Positions 20,157 to 29,643 of a stretch of DNA of 64,000 bases are shown in pieces (position 1 is the first letter of the stretch; every line of letters begins with the position of its first letter). The notes under the pieces were generated by a model. The model was not told where the DNA came from. It made no database searches and was given only the letters and a program-made list of their open reading frames with translations. Where the stretch lies: NCBI RefSeq assembly GCF_014191775.1, contig NZ_JACHXA010000008.1, forward strand, positions 1 through 64,000, given 5' to 3'. A program made the position numbers and the translations under genes. This DNA comes from Limibacillus halophilus (GTDB lineage Bacteria; Pseudomonadota; Alphaproteobacteria; Kiloniellales; CECT-8803).

Positions 20157-20999
20157 TCACTCGCCCGCAGCGCGGGTTTCCTCGGGAAGTTTGAAAGTAC
20201 GGTCGTGCTCGAGCGCCGGGATCATGCGGCGGGCGTCCCGAACCCGCTGCATATCGATATCGGCATAGATAATGCCCGGTGCTTCCCCGGCATCGGCCAG
20301 AATCTCGCCCCAAGGCGCAACGATCAGGGAATGGCCGTAGGTATGGCGACCGCCGGCATGTTCCCCTGTCTGGGCCGGCGCAAGAACGAAGCAACCCGTT
20401 TCAATGGCGCGCGCGCGGAGCAAAATGTGCCAGTGCGCTTTACCGGTAAACTGAGTAAAGGCTGCCGGTACCGTGAGAATACCCGCGCCGGCTTTGGCCA
20501 GTGCTCGGTACAGATAGGCAAAGCGCAGGTCGTAGCAGATCGTCATGCCGAGTTTGCCCCAAGGCAAGTCGGTGACCACGCCTTGTTCGCCCGGCCTGAA
20601 ATTAGCCGATTCCCGATAGGTTTGCCCGTCGGGTACATCGACATCGAACATGTGAATCTTGTCATATCGGGCGGCGATGTTGCCGTCGGGCGCAAAGAGA
20701 AACGACCGGTTGGCCGCTCGGCCGTCATCCAAGGCCATCGACATTGATCCGATCACAAGCCAGATTCCGCGCTCCCGCGCCAAATCCGCAAAGGCAGCGA
20801 CCGCCGGGTGATCAGCTTCTCGCGGTGTTTTGGCGCGCTGTGCTTCTTTGTCCGGCTCTATCATCGTCGTGTTTTCGGGCGTCACGATGAGTTCCGCACC
20901 CTGGTCGGCGGCCTGACGGATCAAGTCGGATGCCATCTCGATATTAGGCGCGATCTCACGCCCGGCATTGATCTGAATACAGGCTGCCTTGAATGGCAT
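20157..20999 (-). CDS. Nitrilase-family carbon-nitrogen hydrolase (Nit1/Nit2-like amidase)
   Basis: Cytosolic amidase with the complete Glu-Lys-Cys triad: Glu42 in VTPENTTM, Lys114 in RYDKIHMFDVD and Cys155 in GMTICYDLRF. The closest known activities are deaminated glutathione amidase (Nit1) and omega-amidase (Nit2), both metabolite-repair reactions. Sequence alone does not decide between them. It is 280 aa. Its start lies 3 bases after the glutaredoxin stop, so both are likely made together. That pairing fits a glutathione-repair role. Confidence 0.9.
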   Translation of the reverse strand: MPFKAACIQINAGREIAPNIEMASDLIRQAADQGAELIVTPENTTMIEPDKEAQRAKTPREADHPAVAAFADLARERGIWLVIGSMSMALDDGRAANRSFLFAPDGNIAARYDKIHMFDVDVPDGQTYRESANFRPGEQGVVTDLPWGKLGMTICYDLRFAYLYRALAKAGAGILTVPAAFTQFTGKAHWHILLRARAIETGCFVLAPAQTGEHAGGRHTYGHSLIVAPWGEILADAGEAPGIIYADIDMQRVRDARRMIPALEHDRTFKLPEETRAAGE

Positions 21000-21002
21000 T
21001 GC

Positions 21003-21266
21003 TCACGCGCTCCCGCTCAACAACGGATCCAGTTCGCCCTTTCGATCCAGGGCATAGATTTCATCGCAACCGCCCACGTGCTTTCCGTCAATAAAAATCT
21101 GCGGAACCGAGGTGCGCCCTCCCGCACGTTCGGTCATGGCCTGGCGCGCACTGGGCTTCAGGAAAACATCAATTTCCTCGAAGGCCGCGCCCTTGGCCTT
21201 CAGCAACTGCTTTGCCCTGTGGCAGTAGGGACACAACATGCTGGAATAAATCTCAATCTTCGGCAT
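21003..21266 (-). CDS. grxC: Glutaredoxin 3
   Basis: Glutathione-dependent dithiol oxidoreductase. The CPYC active site (Cys12, Cys15) follows the first strand. The cis-Pro loop TSVPQIFI and the GGCDEIYAL glutathione-binding segment are present. Start Met 21266 is preceded by a clear AGAGGAAG ribosome site and yields 87 aa, the usual size; an upstream start would add eight residues. It is followed directly by the nitrilase-family gene. Confidence 0.95.
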   Translation of the reverse strand: MPKIEIYSSMLCPYCHRAKQLLKAKGAAFEEIDVFLKPSARQAMTERAGGRTSVPQIFIDGKHVGGCDEIYALDRKGELDPLLSGSA

Positions 21267-21352
21267 CACTTCCTCTTGCTGGTTCACCACGCCCTGTTGA
21301 GGCGTCTGTTACAAAAATCTGCCTCAATAAATAGGAAGGGGAAACAAGCTTG

Positions 21353-22156
21353 TCACCTCACCACGCGTGCCATCACAAGAACGTCAACTCGACCGGCCCC
21401 AACCCGGATTAAAGAGTTGGTGCAGGCCTCCAGCGTGGCCCCAGTCGTCAGCACGTCATCCACCAACAGAACCCGCGCACCCTCAATGTTTGCCGCATAG
21501 CGATTCTTGAGCGCAAAGGCTCCCGCAACGTTACGCCCGCGTCCGCTACGCGACAGATGACCCTGTGACGCCGTGGCCCGTGTCCGGACCAACAGATCTG
21601 GCACGCAAGGCACCCCAGCCTGCGCGGCCAGGGCTTGTGCCAACAGCGCAGCCTGATTGTACCGTCGGCGCCATAGACGCCGCCAATGCAATGGCACCGG
21701 GGCAACTAGATCGCAATCTGCCAGAAGTTCAGGGGCGGCACGCGCCATCCAGGCCGCAAAATGCGGTGCTGCTGCCGTCCGGTCCGCGTGCTTGAAAGGC
21801 AGCAACAGCCGCCGCGTGGCAGCATCATAGCGCAGCAATGCCCTTGCCCGGTGGAAGCTAGGCGGCTGTGCCAGGCAGGCGGCACAACGGGTTTTTGGAC
21901 CGAGGTCGTAATCAAAGGGTAGGCCACAGGAGAAACACTGCGGATCGGTGACAAAATCAAGTTCGGACCAGCAGTGATGACACAACAAACCCTGTTGCGT
22001 TACCAGAACGCCACAGGAAAAACAGCGAGGCGGCAGCAAGAGGTCAACCGCGCGACCCGCCGCTTCTATACCCCCCCTTATCCCCTGCCGAAACAGCTTG
22101 ACGGCTTGTTCAGTCATACGCAATTGGGCCCTTGCGCCAAAAGGTTGCTCTGCCAT
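21353..22156 (-). CDS. comF: ComF family protein (phosphoribosyltransferase-like)
   Basis: Double zinc-ribbon plus phosphoribosyltransferase-like protein, related to competence factor ComF and GntX. Four CxxC pairs (CFSCG, CHHC, CFSCG, CAAC) lie in about residues 43-97, and the PRPP-type loop is VLLVDDVLTTGAT (about 229-241). Substrate unknown; in the family it is linked to DNA uptake and repair. The start is uncertain: Met 22156 is only 10 bases from the divergent methyltransferase start, while Met 22117 would leave 49 bases for promoters. Confidence 0.88.
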   Translation of the reverse strand: MAEQPFGARAQLRMTEQAVKLFRQGIRGGIEAAGRAVDLLLPPRCFSCGVLVTQQGLLCHHCWSELDFVTDPQCFSCGLPFDYDLGPKTRCAACLAQPPSFHRARALLRYDAATRRLLLPFKHADRTAAAPHFAAWMARAAPELLADCDLVAPVPLHWRRLWRRRYNQAALLAQALAAQAGVPCVPDLLVRTRATASQGHLSRSGRGRNVAGAFALKNRYAANIEGARVLLVDDVLTTGATLEACTNSLIRVGAGRVDVLVMARVVR

Positions 22157-22166
22157 ATTGCCGCTG

Positions 22167-23096
22167 ATGGATGAAACCTTGAAGCCTTTCGATCGAAATC
22201 TCCTGCGCCTACATCGCGATAGGGCGGCGGCAGGTCTGTCGGGCTACGACTTTCTATTCCAGGAAGTCGGTGAGCGGCTATTGGAACGGCTTGAAGATAT
22301 CCGCAGGGAGTTTCCCATTGCTTTGGACCTTGGATGCCGCAATGGCCTGCTCGGACAAAGGCTACAGGGGCGCGGCGGCGTGCAATGGCTGGCTCAAGGC
22401 GATCTTTCCGGAGCAATGGTTGAGCGCGCATCCGCGCCGCAGCGGCCCGGTGTCGTGCTCGATGAGGAGTTTTTGCCCTTCGGTCGCAGCAGTTTCGACC
22501 TGGTCCTCAGTTTGATGAATCTGCACTGGGTCAACGACCTGCCCGGCTGTCTGATGCAGATTCGCCATAGCTTGAAACCGGATGGACTTTTTCTGGCGGC
22601 TTTGCTGGGCGGCGACACGCTGCAGGAACTGCGACACAGTCTGATGGAAGCCGAGATGCAAATCGAAGGCGGCCTTAGCCCCCGGCTGTCACCGCAACTC
22701 GATCTGGCGGATGCCGCGGCCTTGCTGCAACGGGCCGGTTTTGCGTTGCCTGTTGCCGATCAGGAAACAATCGTCGTCGACTATCCACACGCCCTGAAGC
22801 TGATGGACGACCTGCGCGGCATGGGGGAGAGTAATGCCGTGATGCTACAACGCCGTACCCTCACCCGAAGAGCGACGCTGCAGCGTGCGGCCGAGCTGTA
22901 TCAGGAGCATTACCAGCGCGCCGACGGTCGAATTCCCGCGAGCTTTCAAGTATTCTTCCTGACCGCCTGGGCACCTGCGGCCTCTCAACCCCAACCGCTC
23001 CGCCCAGGCAGCGCAAAGGCGCGCCTCGCCGCCGCCCTGGGTTCAAGCGAGCAGAAAACCGGCGTCAAAGCGCAGCCGGGACGAGACAAGAAATGA
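22167..23096 (+). CDS. BioC/NDUFAF5-like SAM-dependent methyltransferase family protein
   Basis: Class I methyltransferase-fold protein. The N-terminus (MDETLKPFDRNLLRLHRDRA), the SAM loop ALDLGCRNGLLG and the SLMNLHWVNDLPG segment match the NDUFAF5 group. In mitochondria that group hydroxylates an arginine of a complex I subunit; BioC of biotin synthesis is a more distant relative. The role here is therefore inferred. Start ATG 22167 is chosen by that N-terminus (309 aa). It is divergent from comF and overlaps the next acetyltransferase gene by 4 bases. Confidence 0.85.
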   Translation: MDETLKPFDRNLLRLHRDRAAAGLSGYDFLFQEVGERLLERLEDIRREFPIALDLGCRNGLLGQRLQGRGGVQWLAQGDLSGAMVERASAPQRPGVVLDEEFLPFGRSSFDLVLSLMNLHWVNDLPGCLMQIRHSLKPDGLFLAALLGGDTLQELRHSLMEAEMQIEGGLSPRLSPQLDLADAAALLQRAGFALPVADQETIVVDYPHALKLMDDLRGMGESNAVMLQRRTLTRRATLQRAAELYQEHYQRADGRIPASFQVFFLTAWAPAASQPQPLRPGSAKARLAAALGSSEQKTGVKAQPGRDKK

Positions 23097-23626
23097 CGGA
23101 AATTATCACCGAACGGCTTCAGGGCTTGCCCGTCCGACAGGCACACATCACCGACTTGAGGCAACTCCATAGCGACCCCCTGGTCATGAAGACACTTTCG
23201 GCTATGGGTGAACCTCACTCCTTGGAGACATCGAAGGCCAGCCTCAATCGTGCACTTGCGCATTGGGAGGCCCACGGATTTGGCATCTGGTTTTTCCGGC
23301 AACGACAGGATGAGCGGTTTGTCGGCTATTGCGGCTTGCGCCACTACCTGGTCGAAGGCATGGCCGAGAGCGAACTGCTCTATGCCGTGACGAGTAATTG
23401 CTGGAGACAAGGTTTCGGGTTCGAGATGGCCCGCGCCGTACTTGACCACGGTGTCGCCGCGCTTGGCCTGCGCAGCGTTGTGGCTTTCACGTTGTCCAGT
23501 AACCTCGGCTCCAGGCGGATCATGGAAAAACTGGGGATGACCTTCGAAAAGAGCATCACCCATGTAAACCTGCCGCATCTTCTCTATCGCTTGGAGCCCT
23601 TGAAAGCCTCAGGCGACCCGACCTGA
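23093..23626 (+). CDS. GNAT family N-acetyltransferase (RimJ/RimL type)
   Basis: Acetyl-CoA-dependent acetyltransferase of the Acetyltransf_3 class. The opening ITERLQGLPVRQAHITDL, the central ELLYAVTSNCWRQGFGFEMARAV with the acetyl-CoA loop, and SSNLGSRRIMEKLGM near the end are all typical. The natural substrate is unknown; relatives acetylate ribosomal proteins or small amines. It is 177 aa. Its ATG overlaps the upstream stop (ATGA), so it is coupled to the methyltransferase gene. Confidence 0.88.
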   Translation: MTEIITERLQGLPVRQAHITDLRQLHSDPLVMKTLSAMGEPHSLETSKASLNRALAHWEAHGFGIWFFRQRQDERFVGYCGLRHYLVEGMAESELLYAVTSNCWRQGFGFEMARAVLDHGVAALGLRSVVAFTLSSNLGSRRIMEKLGMTFEKSITHVNLPHLLYRLEPLKASGDPT

Positions 23627-23636
23627 AATCGACTGT

Positions 23637-24095
23637 CTAAAGCAAGTCCCGTAGGATGGCGACAAGTGGCTCATCCGCAGGAGGCATCGGATAGTCGCCC
23701 AAACGAACCGGCCGTACCCAGGCCAGTGATTGGCCTTCCTTACCGCGCGGCGTTCCCCTCCAGGTACGGCAGGCATAAAGCGGCATCAGCAAATGGAAGC
23801 TGTCATAAGCGTGGGAAGCGCAGGCGACGGCCGCCAGACAGGAAGCCCTGGTATCAATGCCCAGTTCCTCGTGAAGCTCGCGAATCAAGGCCTGTTCCGG
23901 GCTCTCCCCGTCATGCAGCTTACCGCCCGGAAACTCCCATAGGCCCGCCATGGATTTGCCCTCGGGCCGTTGCGCAAGAAGCACCCGGCCATCGACATCG
24001 ATCAATGCCGCCGCAGCCACCAAAACCAAGGGTTTGGCGGTGTTGCTGCGCTCATCAGCCTGCCAACAGCCACTATCGGGTTCTCGTTCAATCAT
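23637..24095 (-). CDS. mutT: 8-oxo-dGTP diphosphatase, Nudix family
   Basis: Nudix hydrolase of the MutT class that removes oxidised guanine nucleotides from the pool. The Nudix box is complete (GGKLHDGESPEQALIRELHE then ELGI) and preceded by LLAQRPEGKSMAGLWEFP, a strong MutT signature. It is 152 aa. It lies 21 bases after argJ on the same strand and converges with the GNAT gene. An argJ-mutT pair is common in alphaproteobacteria. Confidence 0.93.
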   Translation of the reverse strand: MIEREPDSGCWQADERSNTAKPLVLVAAAALIDVDGRVLLAQRPEGKSMAGLWEFPGGKLHDGESPEQALIRELHEELGIDTRASCLAAVACASHAYDSFHLLMPLYACRTWRGTPRGKEGQSLAWVRPVRLGDYPMPPADEPLVAILRDLL

Positions 24096-24116
24096 GGCTG
24101 GTGGTCCACGGCGTTT

Positions 24117-25349
24117 TTAGGATCGGTAATCGGCGTTGATGTCGATATAACGATGGGTCAGATCGCAGGTCCAAACCGTGGCCTCGCCCTCACCCACACC
24201 GACATCAACCGCAATATCGATGTTTTGCCCCTTCATGTGGGCGGCCACCGGTGCTTCGTCGTAATCGGGAACCCGCAGCCCGTTGTGCGCCACCGCGACC
24301 CCACCGATCGAGATCGCCAGACGGTCCCGATCCGCTTTCTCGCCCGCTTTGCCGACCGCCATGACGATACGGCCCCAGTTTGCGTCCTCGCCGGCAATCG
24401 CGGTTTTCACCAGTGGTGAATTACCGATAGCCAACCCGATGCGCCGCGCCGCCGCATCGCTGTCGGCGCCGGTGACGGCAATAGTCACGAACTTTTCCGC
24501 ACCTTCACCATCCCGTACTACCTGCTGGGCAAGATCAATCAGCAGATCGTCCAACGCTTTGCGGAAGGGTTCCAGCGCCGGGTCGTTGACCTTTTCGATT
24601 CGACGGTTCCCCGCCCGCCCCGTGGCCGCCAGCAACAGGGTATCGCTGGTGGAGGTGTCACCATCAACGGTAATGCAATTGAAAGACCGATCCGACCCCG
24701 CCGACAACAGGGCCTGCAGCACCGGCGCCGACACCGCAAGATCGGTGACGACGAAAGCCAGCATGGTCGCCATGTCCGGCGCAATCATGCCTGAGCCCTT
24801 GGCAATACCATTGATGGTCACGGTCACGCCGTCGACCACGGCTTTACAGGTCGCGCCCTTTGGATAGGTATCGGTGGTCATGATAGCTGCGGCAGCGTCG
24901 GCCCATCCATCGTCGTTCTGGCCAGCGTGCAGGTTCGGCAACATTGCGGTGATTTTTTCGTCGGGGAGCGGCTCGCCAATGACGCCGGTCGAGGCGACAA
25001 AGATTTCAGCCTCGCTGCATCCGAGCACTTCTGCGGCAACCGTCACGCAGCGTTTCACCGAGGCCACACCCACGGCCCCCGTGAAGGCGTTGGAGTTGCC
25101 CGCGTTGATCAGGATCGCCCGACCCGAGCCCCGTTTCAGGTTTTCCCGGCACCACTCAACCGGCGCCGAGGCCGTCAGCGAGCGCGTCAGGACCCCTGCG
25201 ATGCTGCTGCCTTCAGCCAACTCGATCAAACAGGCGTCCGTCCGGTCCTTGTATTTGATTCCACAACGCGCCGTAGCCAAGGACACTCCGGCAATAACCG
25301 GCAAATCCGGAAAGGATTCCGGCGCCAAGGGCGATACTTGCAAAGCCAT
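24117..25349 (-). CDS. argJ: Bifunctional ornithine acetyltransferase / N-acetylglutamate synthase
   Basis: Arginine pathway enzyme that moves the acetyl group from N-acetylornithine to glutamate, and in bifunctional forms also uses acetyl-CoA. The precursor self-cleaves between Ala194 and Thr195 in PDMATMLAF, and Thr195 becomes the nucleophile. NAGNSNAFTG and the C-terminal GRIVMAVGK region are conserved. Length 410 aa is normal. It sits between the PPIase gene (97 bases upstream) and mutT. argG is elsewhere in the window (55075). Confidence 0.96.
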   Translation of the reverse strand: MALQVSPLAPESFPDLPVIAGVSLATARCGIKYKDRTDACLIELAEGSSIAGVLTRSLTASAPVEWCRENLKRGSGRAILINAGNSNAFTGAVGVASVKRCVTVAAEVLGCSEAEIFVASTGVIGEPLPDEKITAMLPNLHAGQNDDGWADAAAAIMTTDTYPKGATCKAVVDGVTVTINGIAKGSGMIAPDMATMLAFVVTDLAVSAPVLQALLSAGSDRSFNCITVDGDTSTSDTLLLAATGRAGNRRIEKVNDPALEPFRKALDDLLIDLAQQVVRDGEGAEKFVTIAVTGADSDAAARRIGLAIGNSPLVKTAIAGEDANWGRIVMAVGKAGEKADRDRLAISIGGVAVAHNGLRVPDYDEAPVAAHMKGQNIDIAVDVGVGEGEATVWTCDLTHRYIDINADYRS

Positions 25350-25446
25350 GACACTCCCCCACTCGTAAAACCGGATCTACCGGATCATCCAGGGTCGGCC
25401 AGCGACCCTGGACAAAGCTTCGCTCCGGCGTCGACCTGCCAGACGT

Positions 25447-26361
25447 TCAGTTGTTCGAGACCGGTGCGGTCTCGGATCCCTCGCTGGAATCGGATTCGCC
25501 GGTTTCCGGCGCAGCCTCTTCCTTTTTGGTGAGAACGATATCGGCAGTTCCACGAAGGTCTTCTACCAACTTGCGCGCCGCTTCTTGACGCAATTCGTTG
25601 GAAAGCTGCGTGCGCAACTCCTCGAAGCTCGGCGGCGGCGTATCACGCTTGTCTTCCACGAGGATCACATGCCAACCGAATTGAGTCTGGATCGGTGTCT
25701 TGGTGTAGCTGCCCGGCTCAAGCGCGAAGGCCGCCTGGGAGAACTCCGGCACCATCACGTCTGCCGTGAAGTAACCCAGATCACCACCCTCTGCGCCGCT
25801 CGGTCCGGTCGAACGCTCACGTGCAAGGGCGGCAAAGTCCGCACCGCCATCCAACTCGACGATGATCGCCTTTGCATCTTCTTCGGTTTCAACAAGGATG
25901 TGGCGGGCCTTGGCCTCGGTCTGCGGCGGATTCTGCTCAAGGAAAGCAGCGTAACGATCCTGCAGAGCCGCTTCTGTCACGGCCTCATTGAGCGCGCGCT
26001 CCAAGAAAACGTCCCGCACGACCTGCTGACGCAGGCTCTCAACCCGCTCTGCGACTTCGGCATCATCTTCCAGACCGGCCTTGAGTGCAGCCTGTTGCAC
26101 CAAGCGCAGGTCAATCAGCCGTTCCACCAATATCTGATACACAGAATCGAGATTTGCCATGTACTGCGGTCCGAGGGATTCAGCCGCGGCGACAACCTCA
26201 CCATGCGTCAGGTCTTCGCCATTCACCGTGGCTACGACGGAGTCGGCCGTCGGCGCTGCCGCGCTGTCCTGCTGCGCACGCAAGGGCTGCACGACCAGAA
26301 ACGCCGCTGCGAAGAATACCGCCAGGGAATAGGCCGCGCGGCGATTTGTAGAGTGAGTCAT
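25447..26361 (-). CDS. Periplasmic parvulin-type peptidylprolyl isomerase
   Basis: SurA/PpiD-like foldase. A signal peptide (about 1-29, ending LRAQ) targets it to the periplasm. The N-terminal helical chaperone part contains VVATVNGEDLTHGEV and IEDLRLVQQAAL-like helices. A single rotamase domain follows (about 140-245) with EAKARHILVETEEDAKAI, GGDLGYFTADVMVPEFSQAAF and FGWHVILVED. The Glu/Ser-rich tail (about 275-304) is probably disordered. It is 304 aa, divergent from secA across 261 bases. That neighbourhood suits a factor that folds freshly exported proteins. Confidence 0.92.
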   Translation of the reverse strand: MTHSTNRRAAYSLAVFFAAAFLVVQPLRAQQDSAAAPTADSVVATVNGEDLTHGEVVAAAESLGPQYMANLDSVYQILVERLIDLRLVQQAALKAGLEDDAEVAERVESLRQQVVRDVFLERALNEAVTEAALQDRYAAFLEQNPPQTEAKARHILVETEEDAKAIIVELDGGADFAALARERSTGPSGAEGGDLGYFTADVMVPEFSQAAFALEPGSYTKTPIQTQFGWHVILVEDKRDTPPPSFEELRTQLSNELRQEAARKLVEDLRGTADIVLTKKEEAAPETGESDSSEGSETAPVSNN

Positions 26362-26529
26362 CAGGATTTCCTTTGTCCCCTTACAGGATAAAAATGCGGT
26401 CTCGATCAGCCGAACAGCCCATAGGGCATCCGGTGCTTGATCTGCGAGCCGACACTATGCAGAGAGCACTCGCCAGCGGCAAGCCCAGCTTTAAGGCGCT
26501 TTAAAGGCAAAGTGTAATGCCCCTCGTCG

Positions 26530-26558
26530 TTGACAGGCCGTAGTGTGTTGCCTATGTC
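26530..26558 (+). promoter_or_regulatory. Predicted secA promoter
   Basis: A consensus TTGACA (26530-26535), a 17-base spacer and TATGTC (26553-26558) give a transcript start about 55 bases before the secA ATG. The -35 box is perfect and the -10 box partial. Confidence 0.5.
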
Positions 26559-26622
26559 TGTTGCGCGGCGAAGCACCATGCTTACGCCAGTTATTTTTCT
26601 CGCCTCGTGAGGTTTCATATCC

Positions 26623-29367
26623 ATGATCGGCGCCATCGCCAAGCGGTTGTTCGGAAGCGCCAACGATCGCTACGTCAAATTGCTCCACCCTCTGGTCAAG
26701 GAAATCAACGCCCTTGAGCCGGAAATAGAAAAGCTGAGCGATGAAGAACTGCGGGCTCGCACGCCTCAGTTCAGGGAGCGCCTCGACAAGGGCGAGAAGC
26801 TCGACAATCTGCTTGTGGAGGCCTTTGCCACCGTTAGAGAAGCTGCCAAGAGAACGCTGGGCCAGCGGCACTTCGACGTGCAGCTCATGGGCGGCATCAT
26901 CCTTCACCGCGGCATGATTGCCGAGATGAAAACCGGCGAAGGCAAGACTCTGGTCGCAACGCTGGCGGTTTACCTGAACGCCATCAGCGGTAAAGGCGTC
27001 CATGTGGTGACGGTCAACGACTATCTCGCCAGACGTGATTCCGAATGGATGGGGCAGATCTATCGCTTTTTGGGCCTGACGGTTGGCTGCATCGTCCCGA
27101 ACATGGACAATGCCGCGCGGCGCGAGGCGTACGCTTGCGACATCACCTACGGCACGAACAACGAATTCGGCTTTGATTATCTCCGGGATAATATGAAGTT
27201 CCGATTGGAAGATATGGTTCAGCGCGAGTTCAACTTCGCGATTGTCGACGAGGTTGATTCGATTCTGATCGACGAAGCGCGAACGCCGCTGATCATCTCC
27301 GGCCCGGCTGAAGACTCCTCGGAGCTTTATGCCAGCGTCGATAAGCTGATCCCGAAACTGGACCCGGAAACCGACTACGAGAAGGATGAGAAGGCCAGGT
27401 CCGTGGCCTTCACCGAAGTCGGCCAGGAACGGATCGAAGCGCTGTTGACGGAAAGCGGCCTCCTGAAGGAGGGGTCTCTTTTCGATACGCACAATGTCAG
27501 CCTGCTGCACCACTCCAACCAAGCCTTGCGCGCGCACGCCCTGTTCGAGCGCGACACCGATTACATCATCAAGGACGATAAAGTTATCATCATCGATGAG
27601 TTTACCGGCCGGATGATGGAGGGACGCCGCTTCTCCGAGGGGCTGCACCAGGCCCTGGAAGCCAAGGAAGGCGTTACGATCCAAAAGGAAAACCAGACCC
27701 TCGCGTCGATTACGTTCCAGAATTATTTCCGGCTTTATCCGAAACTGGGCGGCATGACCGGAACAGCCATGACCGAGGCTGAGGAATTCCAGGAAATCTA
27801 CAAGCTGGAAGTCGTTGAAATGCCGACCAACGTCCCCGTCGTCCGCAAGGACAACGACGACGAGGTTTATCGAACGGCACGGGAGAAGCATGAGGCCATC
27901 ATCAAGTTGATCGGCGAGTGCCAGAAGCGCCAACAGCCGGTTCTGGTCGGCACGGTGTCCATTGAAAAGTCCGAGATGCTCTCGGAGATGCTTAAGAAAG
28001 CGAAGATTCCCCATCAAGTCCTGAATGCCCGCTATCACGAGCAAGAAGCCTTCATCGTCGCCCAGGCCGGTGGACCTGGTGCGGTCACGATCGCAACCAA
28101 CATGGCCGGCCGCGGCACCGACATTCAGCTCGGCGGCAACCTGGACATGCGTATCGCTCAGGAGGCTGCCGGCATCGAGGACGAAGCCGCACGAGCGGCT
28201 AAGGTCGCGGAGATCAAGGCCGAGATCGCCCATAACCGGGAGATCGTGCATACGGCCGGCGGCCTCTATGTGATCGGTACCGAGCGCCATGAAAGCCGTC
28301 GCATCGACAATCAGCTTCGCGGCCGTTCGGGCCGCCAGGGCGATCCTGGCGCCTCCAGCTTCTTCCTATCTCTCGAAGACGACCTGATGCGTATTTTCGG
28401 CTCAGAGCGTATGGACGGCATGCTGCAACGCCTGGGCCTAGAGGAAGGCGAACCGATCATCCACTCCTGGGTGAACAAAGCCCTGGAGAAAGCCCAGCAG
28501 AAGGTTGAACAACGCAATTTCGAGATCCGAAAGAACCTGCTGAAGTTCGACGATGTCATGAACGATCAACGCAAGGTCGTTTACGAACAGCGCAAGGAAC
28601 TCATGCAGGCCGAAACGGTACAGGATACCGTCCGCGATATGCGCTACGAGACGTTGGAGGAAGCGGTAAGCACCGCAATTCCGACCGGTTCCCTGCCGGA
28701 GCAGTGGGACCTGGACGGTCTGCATGTGAATCTGCGCCGCTTGACCGACCTCGATCTACCGGTTCAGGAGTGGGCCAAGGAAGAAGGCATTGCCGAACCG
28801 GAGATACTGGAACGTATCATCAAGGCCAGCGACAGCCGAATGGCCGAAAAGGCCGCCAACTTCGGCCCGGAAATCATGCGTATGGCGGAGAAATCGATCC
28901 TCCTGCAGGTTCTTGACCAACAGTGGAAGGATCACCTGCTGGGCCTTGACCATCTGCGGCACGGCATTGGCCTGCGTGCCTATGGCCAACGCGACCCGCT
29001 GAACGAGTACAAGCGGGAGGCCTTCGACATGTTCGGGGCGATGCTGGACGAAGTGCGCCAGACCGTGACCGCCGTGCTTAGCCATCTGGAAGTGCGCAGC
29101 AACGAAGCGCCGGAAAGTCTGGCACCCCAAGAGCGTCCGCGGGAGTTGCATGAGGGTCGTCAAGACCCGGCCTTTGCAGAACAGGGACGGCAGGAAGCTG
29201 CCGCTCAGGGTCAGGGCAACCTTGCCGGGCAGGCAACCGTCGAGACGCGCCAAGCCGCCGCCAAGGTCAATCCGAATGATCCGGGAACCTGGGGCCGTGT
29301 GGCACGCAATGCGGCCTGTCCTTGCGGATCCGGCAAAAAGTACAAGCACTGCCACGGGAAACTCTAG
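26623..29367 (+). CDS. secA: Preprotein translocase ATPase SecA
   Basis: Motor ATPase that drives unfolded proteins through SecYEG. It has MKTGEGKT (102-109, Walker A) in NBD1, the [21 protein letters not shown] region, the preprotein cross-linking domain, NBD2 with GTDIQLGGN, and helical wing/scaffold domains. A disordered Gln/Glu-rich linker (about 830-885) leads to the C-terminal zinc SEC-C motif [14 protein letters not shown], which binds SecB and lipids. At 914 aa it is typical of alphaproteobacteria. Confidence 0.98.
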   Translation: MIGAIAKRLFGSANDRYVKLLHPLVKEINALEPEIEKLSDEELRARTPQFRERLDKGEKLDNLLVEAFATVREAAKRTLGQRHFDVQLMGGIILHRGMIAEMKTGEGKTLVATLAVYLNAISGKGVHVVTVNDYLARRDSEWMGQIYRFLGLTVGCIVPNMDNAARREAYACDITYGTNNEFGFDYLRDNMKFRLEDMVQREFNFAIVDEVDSILIDEARTPLIISGPAEDSSELYASVDKLIPKLDPETDYEKDEKARSVAFTEVGQERIEALLTESGLLKEGSLFDTHNVSLLHHSNQALRAHALFERDTDYIIKDDKVIIIDEFTGRMMEGRRFSEGLHQALEAKEGVTIQKENQTLASITFQNYFRLYPKLGGMTGTAMTEAEEFQEIYKLEVVEMPTNVPVVRKDNDDEVYRTAREKHEAIIKLIGECQKRQQPVLVGTVSIEKSEMLSEMLKKAKIPHQVLNARYHEQEAFIVAQAGGPGAVTIATNMAGRGTDIQLGGNLDMRIAQEAAGIEDEAARAAKVAEIKAEIAHNREIVHTAGGLYVIGTERHESRRIDNQLRGRSGRQGDPGASSFFLSLEDDLMRIFGSERMDGMLQRLGLEEGEPIIHSWVNKALEKAQQKVEQRNFEIRKNLLKFDDVMNDQRKVVYEQRKELMQAETVQDTVRDMRYETLEEAVSTAIPTGSLPEQWDLDGLHVNLRRLTDLDLPVQEWAKEEGIAEPEILERIIKASDSRMAEKAANFGPEIMRMAEKSILLQVLDQQWKDHLLGLDHLRHGIGLRAYGQRDPLNEYKREAFDMFGAMLDEVRQTVTAVLSHLEVRSNEAPESLAPQERPRELHEGRQDPAFAEQGRQEAAAQGQGNLAGQATVETRQAAAKVNPNDPGTWGRVARNAACPCGSGKKYKHCHGKL

Positions 29368-29643
29368 TTTGCACCCGCTTCACCTGTCGGAACAGGCGGG
29401 CCGCTGACCCGACGTGATCCGACGAAAGGAAATTGAACGTCCTCTCGCGTCTTTCGGGTGGCGCGGCGAATGACCGGACCTTTCTGTACAAATTAATACA
29501 CAACAAATTGCTTTTCTCAGGGTATCCGTAACGACCGGATCACCAACCAATCACTGAACGATGGGAGCCCTGGCCCCATTTATCGGGAAAGCTTTGTTTA
29601 TTTTTCGTTTCGGCCGGCTGGACCGGCAATCTGGGTCGTTTGA

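Noticed and set aside
26491-28290. 599-codon minus-strand open frame inside secA
   Set aside because: Antisense frame kept open by codon bias of secA; no recognisable protein features and secA is certain.
29613-29627. GCCGG/CCGGC hairpin just before the acyltransferase
   Set aside because: Only a 5-bp stem without T-run or conserved partner; too weak to call a regulator.
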